Assembly (NCBI GenBank): GCA_023428645.1
Contig: JAEYXD010000124.1
Span: forward strand, 53,591 to 117,590
DNA length: 64,000 bases
Direction: 5' to 3'
DNA from: Pseudomonadota bacterium
GTDB taxonomy: Bacteria; Pseudomonadota; Gammaproteobacteria; Steroidobacterales; Steroidobacteraceae
Both the position numbers and the translations under genes were made by a program. The notes under the pieces are model-generated. The model saw only the letters and a program-made list of their open reading frames with translations. It was not told the DNA's origin and made no database searches. Shown here piece after piece: positions 49,984 to 57,839 of this stretch (positions are counted from its first letter, which is position 1; each line of letters begins with the position of its first letter).

Positions 49984-50640
49984 TCAGGGTAGGGTTTTCA
50001 CGCCCGAGTCGGTCCCGAGAATCAACACATCCGCGGGTCGATGTGCGAACAACCCGACCGTCACGACACCTGCGATCTGATTGATCGTCGTCTCGAGACC
50101 TTTGGGGTCGACGATGTGCAGATTGTGCACGTCGATGATGTGATTGCCGTTATCGGTGACGACGCCTTCGCGCCACACCGTATGCCCGCCGAGGTTCACG
50201 AGCTGCCGCGCGACATACGAACGCGCCATGGGGATCACTTCGACCGGCAAAGGGAAGCGCCCGAGCACGTCGACGAGCTTCGAGTCGTCCGCGATGCACA
50301 CAAAGCGCCGCGATGCGGCAGCAACGATCTTCTCGCGCGTCAATGCAGCGCCGCCGCCTTTGATCAATCGCAGATGCGGGTCGGATTCGTCTGCGCCATC
50401 CACGTATAGGTCGAGGTCGCCGGTCGAATTGAGGTCCAGGACGTCGATTCCATGACGCTGCAATCGTTCGGTTGATGCCTCGGAGCTCGATACGGCACCC
50501 CGAATGCGCAACTTGCGCGCAGCCAATGCGTCGATGAAATGATTCACGGTGGACCCGGTGCCGACGCCGATGATCGAATCATCCTGCACATAGTCGAGTG
50601 CGGCCGCGGCGGCCAACTGCTTCTTGCGATCTGCGCTCAT
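49984..50640 (-). CDS. rpiA: Ribose-5-phosphate isomerase A
   Basis: A 218-residue isomerase of ribose 5-phosphate and ribulose 5-phosphate. Motifs are IIGVGTGSTVNHFIDAL, VSSSEASTERLQ, DLYVDGADE with catalytic Asp residues, LIKGGGAALTREKI with the catalytic Glu, and VTDNGNHIIDVHN. Length equals E. coli RpiA (219). The ATG at 50640 has GAGGG upstream. Upstream on the same strand is the lysine-rich microgene with a hairpin between. Confidence 0.96.
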   Translation of the reverse strand: MSADRKKQLAAAAALDYVQDDSIIGVGTGSTVNHFIDALAARKLRIRGAVSSSEASTERLQRHGIDVLDLNSTGDLDLYVDGADESDPHLRLIKGGGAALTREKIVAAASRRFVCIADDSKLVDVLGRFPLPVEVIPMARSYVARQLVNLGGHTVWREGVVTDNGNHIIDVHNLHIVDPKGLETTINQIAGVVTVGLFAHRPADVLILGTDSGVKTLP

Positions 50641-50696
50641 GCGAACCCTCGATGCGGTGGAGAGGAGCAAATGCCTATTTTTCCAGGCCCGGAAAC

Positions 50697-50724
50697 GACT
50701 GTGCCCGCTTACGCGGGCACAGTC
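50697..50724. terminator. 12-bp perfect hairpin between the microgene and rpiA
   Basis: GACTGTGCCCGC (50697-50708), loop TTAC, GCGGGCACAGTC (50713-50724). It lies 24 bases past the microgene stop on the minus strand. The downstream tail is GTTTCC, so termination is probably partial and rpiA may be read through. Confidence 0.65.
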
Positions 50725-50748
50725 TTCATCAGCATCAACAAGAAGAAC

Positions 50749-50817
50749 TTACTTCTTCTTGGCAGCCTTCTTCTTGCTGCCTTTCTTCTTTGCTGATTTC
50801 TTTGCTTTAGTTGCCAT
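50749..50817 (-). CDS. Lysine-rich microprotein (22 residues)
   Basis: A tiny gene below usual length limits. It encodes MATKAKKSAKKK, then GSKKKAAKKK and a TAA stop: 12 of 22 residues are Lys, the rest Ala, Ser, Gly and Thr. GGAG (50831-50828) lies ten bases before this ATG and four before an in-frame ATG at 50823 (adds Met-Thr). A -10 TATACT and -35 TTGGTG lie upstream and a 12-bp hairpin downstream, so it looks like a full transcription unit. Its AT content is well above the neighbours. It may bind nucleic acid like a histone H1 tail; function is unknown. Confidence 0.65.
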   Translation of the reverse strand: MATKAKKSAKKKGSKKKAAKKK

Positions 50818-50852
50818 AGTCATTTATCTCCATGTCGAGTTAGTCCGGGCGC

Positions 50853-50879
50853 AGTATATACATAAACCAAAAACACCAA
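50853..50879 (-). promoter_or_regulatory. Promoter of the lysine-rich microgene
   Basis: On the minus strand TTGGTG (50879-50874), a 15-base T-rich spacer and TATACT (50858-50853). The start would be near 50846, giving a 25-30-base leader. The -10 is strong, the spacing short. Confidence 0.5.
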
Positions 50880-50935
50880 GCAAGTGGTGCATACGATTTT
50901 GTCGTTTGGTTCGCATCGCACGAACGCACGCACAC

Positions 50936-51400
50936 TCACACGAGTGAGTTGATGAACTCCCATTCGGACTTCGTCACCGGCGTAATCGACAGTCGATTGC
51001 CTCGCTTCAGCACGACCATGTCCTTCAATCGACCCGCCTGATGCTTGCGAAGCTCTTCGAGCGAGACCACCCGAGCGAATTTCTTCTCGAGCTTCACGTC
51101 GACGACATACCAGCGCGGCTTGTCGGGGTCGCTATCGGCATCGTAGTGATCGTTCTTGGGATCGAACGCGGTCTTGTCGGGATAGCCCGCGCGGACGACC
51201 TGCATCACGCCGGCGATTCCGGGTACTTCGCAGCTCGAGTGATAGAAGAAGGCGAGGTCGCCCACCTTCATGCCGTTCTTCAGGAAATTACGGGCCTGGA
51301 AGTTACGTACGCCATCCCAGGCGCTCGTCTGGTTTTTTGCCCGCGCAAGATGGTCGATGCCGAAGACGTCCGGTTCGGACTTCATGAGCCAATAGTTCAT
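50936..51400 (-). CDS. EVE domain protein
   Basis: A 154-residue single EVE (PUA-like) domain, related to human THYN1. Marks are MNYWLMKSEPDVFGIDHL, WDGVRNFQARNFLK, VGDLAFFYHSSCEVPGIAGV and the aromatic-rich PRWYVVDVKLEK. EVE domains are thought to read modified bases in DNA or RNA. Its ATG overlaps the stop of fau (ATGA), so the two are translationally coupled. It is the last gene of the zapB-like/zapA/6S/fau series. Confidence 0.93.
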   Translation of the reverse strand: MNYWLMKSEPDVFGIDHLARAKNQTSAWDGVRNFQARNFLKNGMKVGDLAFFYHSSCEVPGIAGVMQVVRAGYPDKTAFDPKNDHYDADSDPDKPRWYVVDVKLEKKFARVVSLEELRKHQAGRLKDMVVLKRGNRLSITPVTKSEWEFINSLV

Positions 51401-52014
51401 GGCGTGGTTCCTGTTGGGTGAGATTCGAATCGTTCGAAGGCGTGCTCCGTGATCACCGCATCCAGCGGGATATCCCACTCGCTCGGCAGCAAGCGTTCGA
51501 CGCGCTGCTGCGCGTACGCAATGCCGATCAGTTTGGGTCGTCGCCACCGCCGTCCGGCCTTGAGGTGATGCATGCGCCGGTCGTAAAAGCCGGCTCCACT
51601 CCCCAAGCGCCAGCCGCGAGCGTCGAACGCGACCAATGGCATGAAGACGATGTCGAGATGCCGCGGGCAGATGCGTGGAGTCCGAGCGGGATCGGGCTCG
51701 GGAATGCCGAAGGCGTTCGTTCGCAGCGCCATGTCGGGCATGAAGCGAAAGAACTCCATGCGCGAGGTGCGCACATGAGTGATCACGGGAAGGAACACCT
51801 CGCACCCGCGCCGCCAGGCGCGCTCGATGAGTCGCGAGGCATCCGCTTCGTGACCATAAGCGTGATACGCCGCAATGCGGGTCCCGGGGCGCAGCAGAAA
51901 TGCCCGCTCGGCAATGATCGCGAAGCGGCGTGCGGCCTCCTTGCGCTCCGCTGCGGTGACGGTACGTCGCAGCCGGCGCATGTCGCGGCGGAGTTCGTCG
52001 CGCGTCGGGATCAT
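51397..52014 (-). CDS. fau: 5-formyltetrahydrofolate cyclo-ligase
   Basis: A 205-residue enzyme that converts 5-formyl-THF to 5,10-methenyl-THF with ATP. The motifs are LRRDMRRLRRTV with basic start, PGTRIAAYHAYGHEAD, VFLPVITHV, MEFFRF, and the conserved C-terminal LVAFDARGWRLGSGAGFYDRRM. ATG at 52014 begins the conserved region; TTG 52068 would add 18 residues. As in E. coli, it lies just downstream of the 6S RNA gene and may be expressed from its transcript. Confidence 0.92.
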   Translation of the reverse strand: MIPTRDELRRDMRRLRRTVTAAERKEAARRFAIIAERAFLLRPGTRIAAYHAYGHEADASRLIERAWRRGCEVFLPVITHVRTSRMEFFRFMPDMALRTNAFGIPEPDPARTPRICPRHLDIVFMPLVAFDARGWRLGSGAGFYDRRMHHLKAGRRWRRPKLIGIAYAQQRVERLLPSEWDIPLDAVITEHAFERFESHPTGTTP

Positions 52015-52113
52015 CGAGGAGGGGGCGGAAGTGTCGCGAGTGCGTTCACGCGCGGAAGTCTTCCGCAACGAGCGGGACGGCGCAATGAGCGCCGCACGTT
52101 AGCAAGAGGAGGA

Positions 52114-52304
52114 GGCGCCACCCGCCTGTGCCGTCATGAGCCATTGCTCTCGACACGGAGCAATAGGTGGGACGCAGCCGCGTCAGCTAAGGCTTCCCGT
52201 CCGAAGACAGGCTTGCACAATGCTGCCGCGAGTCCGAATCCCGAGGGTGTTTACATTAGGGTCGAGAGGTAACCCGACACATGTCGAACACCGCAGGCGG
52301 CGCC
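52114..52304 (-). ncRNA. ssrS: 6S RNA
   Basis: On the minus strand, between zapA and fau as in E. coli. The ends pair: GGCGCCGCCTG near 52304-52294 with CAGGCGG and GGCGCC near 52114-52129. Inside are TGTTCGAC after the closing stem, as in other 6S RNAs, GGACGGGAAGCCTTAGCTGACG (compare the E. coli CCGAGAAGCCTTAAAAC region) and a hairpin CCTATTGCTC/GAGCAATGG in the place of the E. coli CCTTGAACC hairpin. Length about 190, against 184 in E. coli. It binds the sigma-70 holoenzyme in its family. Ends are approximate to about ten bases. Confidence 0.82.
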
Positions 52305-52332
52305 ATACTTGATCGATGCGAACCGAATGCAA
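52305..52332 (-). promoter_or_regulatory. Promoter of the 6S RNA gene
   Basis: On the minus strand TTGCAT (52332-52327), a 16-base spacer and AAGTAT (52310-52305). This predicts a transcript start near 52298-52300, just inside the closing stem. Confidence 0.6.
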
Positions 52333-52555
52333 GGACCAGAAGTCCGGTGCCGCAAGCGCTGGATGCGCAGGAGCGGCTCCATCCGATTCATTCCACTAGG
52401 TGCAATCTGCACTGATTCGGCGATCGCGTCTAGTCGGTCGAAGCGAACTTTTGTTCGCCTGAAATCCTAACGACAGCCGAACTAAAAAGTTTCGAGCGAG
52501 CGCCGCAGGCGCAGAAGCGGCCGACGGACGAAGTTCCGATGCCGTGACTTGCGCG
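52333..52555. other. Intergenic stretch between the 6S promoter and zapA
   Basis: With the 6S RNA this forms the only gap over 300 bases without a protein gene. It holds a weak minus-strand hairpin GCGCC-TGC-GGCGC (52512-52500) followed at some distance by a run of T (52488-52484), a possible zapA terminator, and a small hairpin GCGAAC-TTTT-GTTCGC (52443-52458). No coding sequence is seen. Confidence 0.4.
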
Positions 52556-52870
52556 TCACAGATCGAGCGGCTGATTCTTCGCCAACACCGATTCCACGCG
52601 CTCGCGCATCTGTCGCACCTTGCGGCCGACGTCGTTCTGAGTTGCGTCGCCGCGATTGCGCAGCTTCAACAGCTCGTGCGAGAGATTGAGCGCGGCCATC
52701 ACGGCAATGCGATCGAGCCCGACGATGTTGCCGTTGTCGCGGATCTCACGCATCTTGGCATTGAGGAACTCGGCGGAGTCGAGCAGCTCCGAGCGCTCCT
52801 CCGGCAAACACGCGACCTGGTATTCCTTCTCCAGGATTCGAACGCTGACCCGAACGTTGCGATCGCTCAT
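52556..52870 (-). CDS. zapA: Cell division protein ZapA
   Basis: A 104-residue FtsZ-ring stabiliser. The N-terminal globular part has VRVSVRILEKEYQVACLPEERSELLDSA, followed by a long coiled-coil helix (about 65-95) with ALNLSHELLKLRNR. Length is close to E. coli ZapA (109). Its ATG overlaps the stop of the upstream zapB-like gene (ATGA). The 6S RNA gene follows on the same strand. Confidence 0.93.
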   Translation of the reverse strand: MSDRNVRVSVRILEKEYQVACLPEERSELLDSAEFLNAKMREIRDNGNIVGLDRIAVMAALNLSHELLKLRNRGDATQNDVGRKVRQMRERVESVLAKNQPLDL

Positions 52871-53097
52871 GCGCCGTGCTCCATTGCCTTCAGTCGCCCG
52901 ATCATTGCTTCGACGCGTGCGCGAACCTGCTCGTTCTTTTGCAGCAGTGTCGCCCGCTCCGACATGAGGCCGTCCAGACGCTGTCTCAAGGCGCGATTCT
53001 CTTCGCGCAACTGCATCGTGAATGTGACGAGCTCATCGATGCGCGCTTCGAACAATTGCAATTCGTGATCGGTTCCAGTCGCTGTTGCTTGCGTCAT
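52867..53097 (-). CDS. ZapB-like coiled-coil protein (TIGR02449 family)
   Basis: A 76-residue protein that is nearly all coiled coil: LFEARIDELVTFTMQLREEN followed by RALRQRLDGLMSERATLLQKNEQVRARVE, with heptad Leu/Ile spacing. It belongs to the small TIGR02449 family that precedes zapA in many Gammaproteobacteria and may act with ZapA at the septum as ZapB does. It is translationally coupled to zapA. Confidence 0.87.
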   Translation of the reverse strand: MTQATATGTDHELQLFEARIDELVTFTMQLREENRALRQRLDGLMSERATLLQKNEQVRARVEAMIGRLKAMEHGA

Positions 53098-53256
53098 GAG
53101 GAGCCCCGAGTTCGTGGAGAGGCGGAAGCGCCAGGCCGCGGCGATTATGGGTGGCCATACTCACGTGGTCAAACCGCGGGATTGCCGCGCTCGCCTGCGC
53201 CGCTTTCGTGCGGCCGTCGCGGCTTTGCACGAGCGCGAGTGCTAACATAAGCCCCG

Positions 53257-53877
53257 ATGATGCAAGTAACTTTTCGAGAGATTGCGAACGTGCTCCAGAC
53301 GGCGGGCTCACAGGTCGTGGCCGCGGAAGGTCACGGCTGCTTGTGCGGCGCTCTCTGCACGACGGCCGACTACACCTTGGAGCGCTGGCTCGACGAGCTC
53401 ATCGCGATGGAGGGCGAGGACGGCGGCGTCGCGATCGCCGAGGACGTCTCCGCCTATGCGCCGCTGCGTCTGCTGTTCGCCGATACGCAACGCGCGCTGC
53501 GGGGCGACGAGATGGAGTTCGAGCCCTTGCTGCCCGACGACGACGAGCCGCTCGAGCAGCGCGCGACGGCCTTGGCGCAATGGTGTCAGGGCTTTCTATA
53601 CGGATTCGGTACCGGCACCCCGATGCGCGCGCAGGACCTGCGCGGCCAGATCGACGAGATCCTGCGGGATTTGAGCCACATCGCACGCGCGACGGTCGAC
53701 GTCGGCGGCGCCGGGGAGGAAGAGGAAGCCTCATACGCCGAGCTGGTCGAGTATCTGCGCGTAGGGGTGCAGCTGATCCACGATGAGCTCGAGCCGATTC
53801 GCGATGCCGGCGAGCAGCCCGACGAAACAGCGGACGACGACGATGACGATGCGGATTCCGACGATCTCATCCACTGA
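53257..53877 (+). CDS. ygfB: YgfB (UPF0149) family protein with acidic tail
   Basis: A 206-residue protein of the UPF0149 family. Marks are AAEGHGCLCGALCT, QWCQGFLYGFG and YAELVEYLRVGVQLIHDEL. In Pseudomonas aeruginosa YgfB lowers ampDh3 expression. The C-terminus is extended by an Asp-rich tail (ETADDDDDDADSDD). Two adjacent ATGs (53257 and 53260) are possible starts. It heads ygfB-pepP-ubiH-ubiI, an order shared with E. coli, divergent from the zapA unit by 159 bases. Confidence 0.92.
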   Translation: MMQVTFREIANVLQTAGSQVVAAEGHGCLCGALCTTADYTLERWLDELIAMEGEDGGVAIAEDVSAYAPLRLLFADTQRALRGDEMEFEPLLPDDDEPLEQRATALAQWCQGFLYGFGTGTPMRAQDLRGQIDEILRDLSHIARATVDVGGAGEEEEASYAELVEYLRVGVQLIHDELEPIRDAGEQPDETADDDDDDADSDDLIH

Positions 53878-53882
53878 ATTCC

Positions 53883-55223
53883 ATGTCCGCTCCCACGCCT
53901 CTCTCCAGGGTCACGATGCGTAAAGACGAGTTCGCCCGACGTCGCAAACAACTCATGAAAATGATGGGCAAGGGAGGCATCGTCATTCTCCCCGCCGTGC
54001 CCGAAAAGTCTCGGAACAGCGACGTCCTCTACCACTATCGTCCCGACAGCGATTTCTACTACCTCACCGGGTTCGCGGAGCCTGAAGCGGTTGCCGTGCT
54101 CATTCCCGGCCGGCCGCACGGCGAGTACGTGCTGTTCGTGCGCGACCGCGATCCCGCGCGCGAGACCTGGGACGGCCGCCGTGCCGGTCCGGAAGGCGCG
54201 ACGCGCGACTTCGGCGCCGACGACGCCTTCCCGATCAGCGACATCGACGACATCCTGCCCGGCCTCATGGAGAACTGCGCCCGCGTGTATTACACGATGG
54301 GCCTGCATCCCGAGTTCGATCACCGCGTGATCGGCTGGGTGAACGGGCTCAAGTCGCAAGCGCGCACCGGCGTGCAGCCGCCGCAGGAGTTCGTGGCGCT
54401 CGATCATCTGCTGCACGACATGCGGTTGTACAAGTCGCGCCCCGAGCTCGATGTCATGCGGCACTCGGCGCAGATCGCGGTTGCCGCGCACAAGCGGGCG
54501 ATGCGCTTCACCAGCCCCGGTCGCATGGAGTTCGAAGTCATGGCCGAGCTCGTGCACGAGTTTGGCCGCAACAATGCCGACATCTCGTATCACCCGATCG
54601 TCGGCGGCGGCGCGAACACGTGCATCCTGCACTACCACGAGAACAGCGAGGAGCTGAAGGACGGCGACCTGCTGCTGATCGATGCCGGCTGCGAGTACGA
54701 GCTGTACGCATCGGACATCACGCGCACGTTCCCCGTGAGCGGGCGCTTCACGCCCGAGCAGCGCGCCGTTTACGAAGTCGTCCGGGAGGCGCAGTACGCG
54801 GCCATCGAGAAAACCGTGCCCGGCAACCATTGGAACGAGCCGCACATCGCCGCCGTCAAAACGATCACGCAAGGTCTGGTGAAGCTCGGCCTGCTCAAGG
54901 GCAAAGTGCCGACGCTGATCAAGGAAGGCGCCTATCGAAAGTTCTTCATGCATCGCACCGGGCATTGGCTGGGCATGGACGTGCACGATGTCGGCGACTA
55001 CAAAGTCGGTGAGCAGTGGCGCGTGCTCGAGCCGGGCATGGTCATGACGGTCGAGCCGGGCATCTACATCCCGGCCGGCATGAAGGGCGTGCCGAAGCGC
55101 TGGTGGAACATCGGCATTCGCATCGAGGACGACGTCGCGGTGACGCGCGACGGCAACGAAGTTCTGACCGACGGCCTGCCGAAGGCGCCGGATCAGATCG
55201 AACAGCTGATGCAGTCGCGCTGA
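53883..55223 (+). CDS. pepP: Xaa-Pro aminopeptidase P
   Basis: A 446-residue dinuclear manganese enzyme that removes the N-terminal residue from peptides with Pro at position 2. The N-terminal domain has DFYYLTGFAEPEAV; the pita-bread catalytic part shows LLIDAGCEYELYASDITRTFP (two Asp ligands), FFMHRTGHWLGMDVHDVGD (His ligand), MTVEPGIYIP and IGIRIEDDVAVT (Glu ligands). Length matches E. coli PepP (441). It starts five bases after ygfB. Confidence 0.96.
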   Translation: MSAPTPLSRVTMRKDEFARRRKQLMKMMGKGGIVILPAVPEKSRNSDVLYHYRPDSDFYYLTGFAEPEAVAVLIPGRPHGEYVLFVRDRDPARETWDGRRAGPEGATRDFGADDAFPISDIDDILPGLMENCARVYYTMGLHPEFDHRVIGWVNGLKSQARTGVQPPQEFVALDHLLHDMRLYKSRPELDVMRHSAQIAVAAHKRAMRFTSPGRMEFEVMAELVHEFGRNNADISYHPIVGGGANTCILHYHENSEELKDGDLLLIDAGCEYELYASDITRTFPVSGRFTPEQRAVYEVVREAQYAAIEKTVPGNHWNEPHIAAVKTITQGLVKLGLLKGKVPTLIKEGAYRKFFMHRTGHWLGMDVHDVGDYKVGEQWRVLEPGMVMTVEPGIYIPAGMKGVPKRWWNIGIRIEDDVAVTRDGNEVLTDGLPKAPDQIEQLMQSR

Positions 55224-55240
55224 GCAGCGCGCAGCGGCCC

Positions 55241-56479
55241 ATGTCCGTGGATACTCCAAAACACGTAGCGATCTGCGGCGGCGGTCTCGTCGGCGCGACG
55301 CTCGCGGTCGCGCTCGCGCAGCTCGATCTCGACGTCGTGCTCATCGAATCGCATCCCTTTGGCGCCGTCGACCAGCCGAGCTTCGATGAGCGAACGACGG
55401 CCTTGTCGAACGGCAGCCGCCGCGTCTTCCAAGGCTTGGGTATTTGGCCGCTCATCGAGCGCGAGGCGACCCCGATTCGCCGCATCCACGTTTCCGACAA
55501 GGGGCGTTTCGGCTTCGCGCGCATCGCCGCCGAGGAGCAAGGATTGGAGCAGCTCGGGCACGTCGTCGTGAATCGCGTGATGGGCGCCGCGCTCTGGCAG
55601 CGGCTCGAGGAATCGCGCGTCGAGATCGTCGCGCCCGCACGAGTCGCGAACGTGACGCTGGCGGGCGAGCGCCGCTTGGTGACGTGCGAGCGCGCCGAGG
55701 GATCGGTGACGATCGACGCACAGCTCGTCGTCGCCGCCGATGGCGCCCGCTCGCTGGCGCGCGAAGCGGTCGGCATCGATGCGGCAGTCTGGGAGTACGA
55801 TCAGACCGCGATCGTCACGAACGTCGTGACGCAGCGCTTTCACGACTACGTTGCCTACGAGCGTTTCACACAGTCAGGGCCGATCGCGCTGCTACCGATG
55901 ACGGACGGGCGCTGCGGCGTCATCTGGACACTCGCGCCGGCCCTCGCGGCCGAAGTGCTCGCGCTGTCGGATGCCGAGTTCCTCGCTCGCTTGCAGGCCG
56001 ACTTCGGTTTCCGGCTCGGGCGCTTCACCCGCGTCGGCAAACGTCAGACGTATCCGTTGTCGCTCACACGTTCCGCGGCGCATACGGCCGAGCGGCTCGC
56101 CGTCGTCGGGAATGCGGCGCAGGCGTTGCATCCGATCGCAGGGCAGGGGTTCAACCTGGGGCTGCGCGATGTCGCGAGCCTCGCCGAGGTGCTCGCCGAC
56201 GCGCGCACGGCGGCAGTGCCGTTCGATGCCGGTGACGGCTTGCTGCTGCAGCGTTATTGCGCGTGGCGCGAAGCCGATCGGTCCGAGATCGTGCGATTCA
56301 CGGATGGTCTCGTGCGCGTGTTTACGCAACCCTTCGCGCCCGTGAAATGGTTGCGCGATGTCGGCCTGCTGGCGTTCGACTTGCTGCCGCCCGCGAAAGC
56401 GGCGATGTCGCAGCTTTCGCTCGGCGCGGCCGGCCGAGTGCCGCGCCTCGCGCGCGGCGCGCCATTGGTGAATCCATGA
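55241..56479 (+). CDS. ubiH: 2-octaprenyl-6-methoxyphenol hydroxylase
   Basis: A 412-residue FAD monooxygenase of ubiquinone synthesis. The Rossmann site is ICGGGLVGATLAVALAQL, the DG motif is VVAADGARSLAREAVGI, and the second FAD motif is RLAVVGNAAQALHPIAGQGFNLGLRD (the usual GD is GN here). DERTTALSNGSRRV is typical of UbiH. It follows pepP by 17 bases and its stop overlaps the ubiI-like start (ATGA). Confidence 0.93.
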   Translation: MSVDTPKHVAICGGGLVGATLAVALAQLDLDVVLIESHPFGAVDQPSFDERTTALSNGSRRVFQGLGIWPLIEREATPIRRIHVSDKGRFGFARIAAEEQGLEQLGHVVVNRVMGAALWQRLEESRVEIVAPARVANVTLAGERRLVTCERAEGSVTIDAQLVVAADGARSLAREAVGIDAAVWEYDQTAIVTNVVTQRFHDYVAYERFTQSGPIALLPMTDGRCGVIWTLAPALAAEVLALSDAEFLARLQADFGFRLGRFTRVGKRQTYPLSLTRSAAHTAERLAVVGNAAQALHPIAGQGFNLGLRDVASLAEVLADARTAAVPFDAGDGLLLQRYCAWREADRSEIVRFTDGLVRVFTQPFAPVKWLRDVGLLAFDLLPPAKAAMSQLSLGAAGRVPRLARGAPLVNP

Positions 56480-57738
56480 ATCGTCCGATGCGAACCGATT
56501 TCGATCTGCTGATCGTCGGCGGTGGAATGGTCGGCGCATGTCTGGCGGCCGCGGCCGCGAACGATCGCGAGCTCGGGCGATTGCGCATCGCGTTGGTCGA
56601 TGCGAGCCCGCCGACGCAGCCGCCGAGCGATGCGGAGATCGATCTGCGTGTTTCGGCAGTGTCGCGCGGCTCGCAACGCATTCTCGAGTCGTTCGGCGCC
56701 TGGCCGCTGATCCCGGAGCCATACCGTTCGCCGTACGCGGAAATGATCGTGTGGGACGCCGGCGGCAAGCCTTTCGGGTCCGGTGCGATCCGGTTTTCGG
56801 CCAGTGAGACGAGCGAGCCGAACCTGGGGCACATCGTGGAGAACCGCCGTTTGCAATGGGCGATCTACGCGGCGCCTGCGTTTACGTCTGGCGTGACGCT
56901 GCTGCGCGCGACATTGGCGGGTCTCACGTTCGAGAGCGACTTCGCGGCTGCCTTGCTGGGCGACGGGCGGCGCGTCACCGCATCGCTCGTCGTGGGGGCC
57001 GATGGCGCGAACTCCGCCTGTCGCGCACTCGCCGGCATCGAAACGCAGGGATGGAGCTACGAGCAGCATGCGTTCGTTACGCACGTGCGCACCGAACATC
57101 CTCACCGCCGCACGGCGTGGCAGCGCTTTCAGGCGAACGGACCGATCGCGTTCTTGCCGCTCGCCGACGGCCGCAGCTCGATCGTCTGGACGACGCAACC
57201 TGCGCATGCGCAAGCTCTCGTGAGCGGCAGTCCCGAGGCGGTCGGCGAGGAAATCGCCGCGGCGCTCGACCACGTGCTCGGCGCCGTCACGATCGAGGGT
57301 CCGCGCGCCGCATTTCCCCTCGCGTTGACGCACGCCAAGCAGTACTGCCTGCCGCGATTCGCGCTGGTCGGCGACGCGGCGCACGCGGTGCATCCGCTGG
57401 CGGGGCAGGGCGTGAACCTCGGATTCCTGGATTGCGCGGCATTGATCGAGACGCTATCGACCGAGCTCGCCGCTACGGGCCATGGGGCGGCGCTTGCCGA
57501 GCTGCGGGTGCTGCGCCGGTACGAGCGCTGGCGCAAGAGCGAGAATCTGTTCGCGCTCGGCCTCATCGACGGCTTGAATCGTCTGTTCAGTAATTCCAAC
57601 GATGCGCTCGGCTGGCTGCGCCGTACCGGCCTGAGCCTCGTCAATGGCAGCACGATGACGAAGCGCGCCCTGATCGGGCGCGCGATGGGAATTGCCGGCG
57701 AGGTGCCGAAGCTCGCCTCGCTTCCCTCGACTCGCTGA
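56476..57738 (+). CDS. ubiI: UbiI-like FAD monooxygenase of ubiquinone synthesis
   Basis: A 420-residue flavoprotein paralogous to UbiH. Motifs: DLLIVGGGMVGACLAAAA (FAD), VVGADGANSACRALAGI, and FALVGDAAHAVHPLAGQGVNLGFLD. In E. coli the gene after ubiH is ubiI (visC), the C-5 hydroxylase, so position argues for UbiI; UbiM- or UbiL-type roles in hydroxylation cannot be excluded. It is translationally coupled to ubiH. coq7, for the third hydroxylation, is at 47 kb. Confidence 0.88.
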   Translation: MNRPMRTDFDLLIVGGGMVGACLAAAAANDRELGRLRIALVDASPPTQPPSDAEIDLRVSAVSRGSQRILESFGAWPLIPEPYRSPYAEMIVWDAGGKPFGSGAIRFSASETSEPNLGHIVENRRLQWAIYAAPAFTSGVTLLRATLAGLTFESDFAAALLGDGRRVTASLVVGADGANSACRALAGIETQGWSYEQHAFVTHVRTEHPHRRTAWQRFQANGPIAFLPLADGRSSIVWTTQPAHAQALVSGSPEAVGEEIAAALDHVLGAVTIEGPRAAFPLALTHAKQYCLPRFALVGDAAHAVHPLAGQGVNLGFLDCAALIETLSTELAATGHGAALAELRVLRRYERWRKSENLFALGLIDGLNRLFSNSNDALGWLRRTGLSLVNGSTMTKRALIGRAMGIAGEVPKLASLPSTR

Positions 57739-57839
57739 TCCCGCTAGGCTTGATCGCCTTTGGATTCGAGCGCCCGAGTCGTAGTCGCAAGGTCGGAAGA
57801 CGCGCCGCGTAGGACACGCCCCCTTCTTCTGATCGCCTA

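Noticed and set aside
48963..49990. tRNA-Gln as an integration site with an att repeat
   Set aside because: No second copy of the tRNA 3' end (TTCGAATCCTAGTCCCCCA) was seen and no integrase lies nearby.
50749..50817. The AAGAAG-type repeats of the microgene as a satellite or CRISPR-like repeat
   Set aside because: They are lysine codons with a start, stop and ribosome binding site; no spacer-repeat pattern exists.
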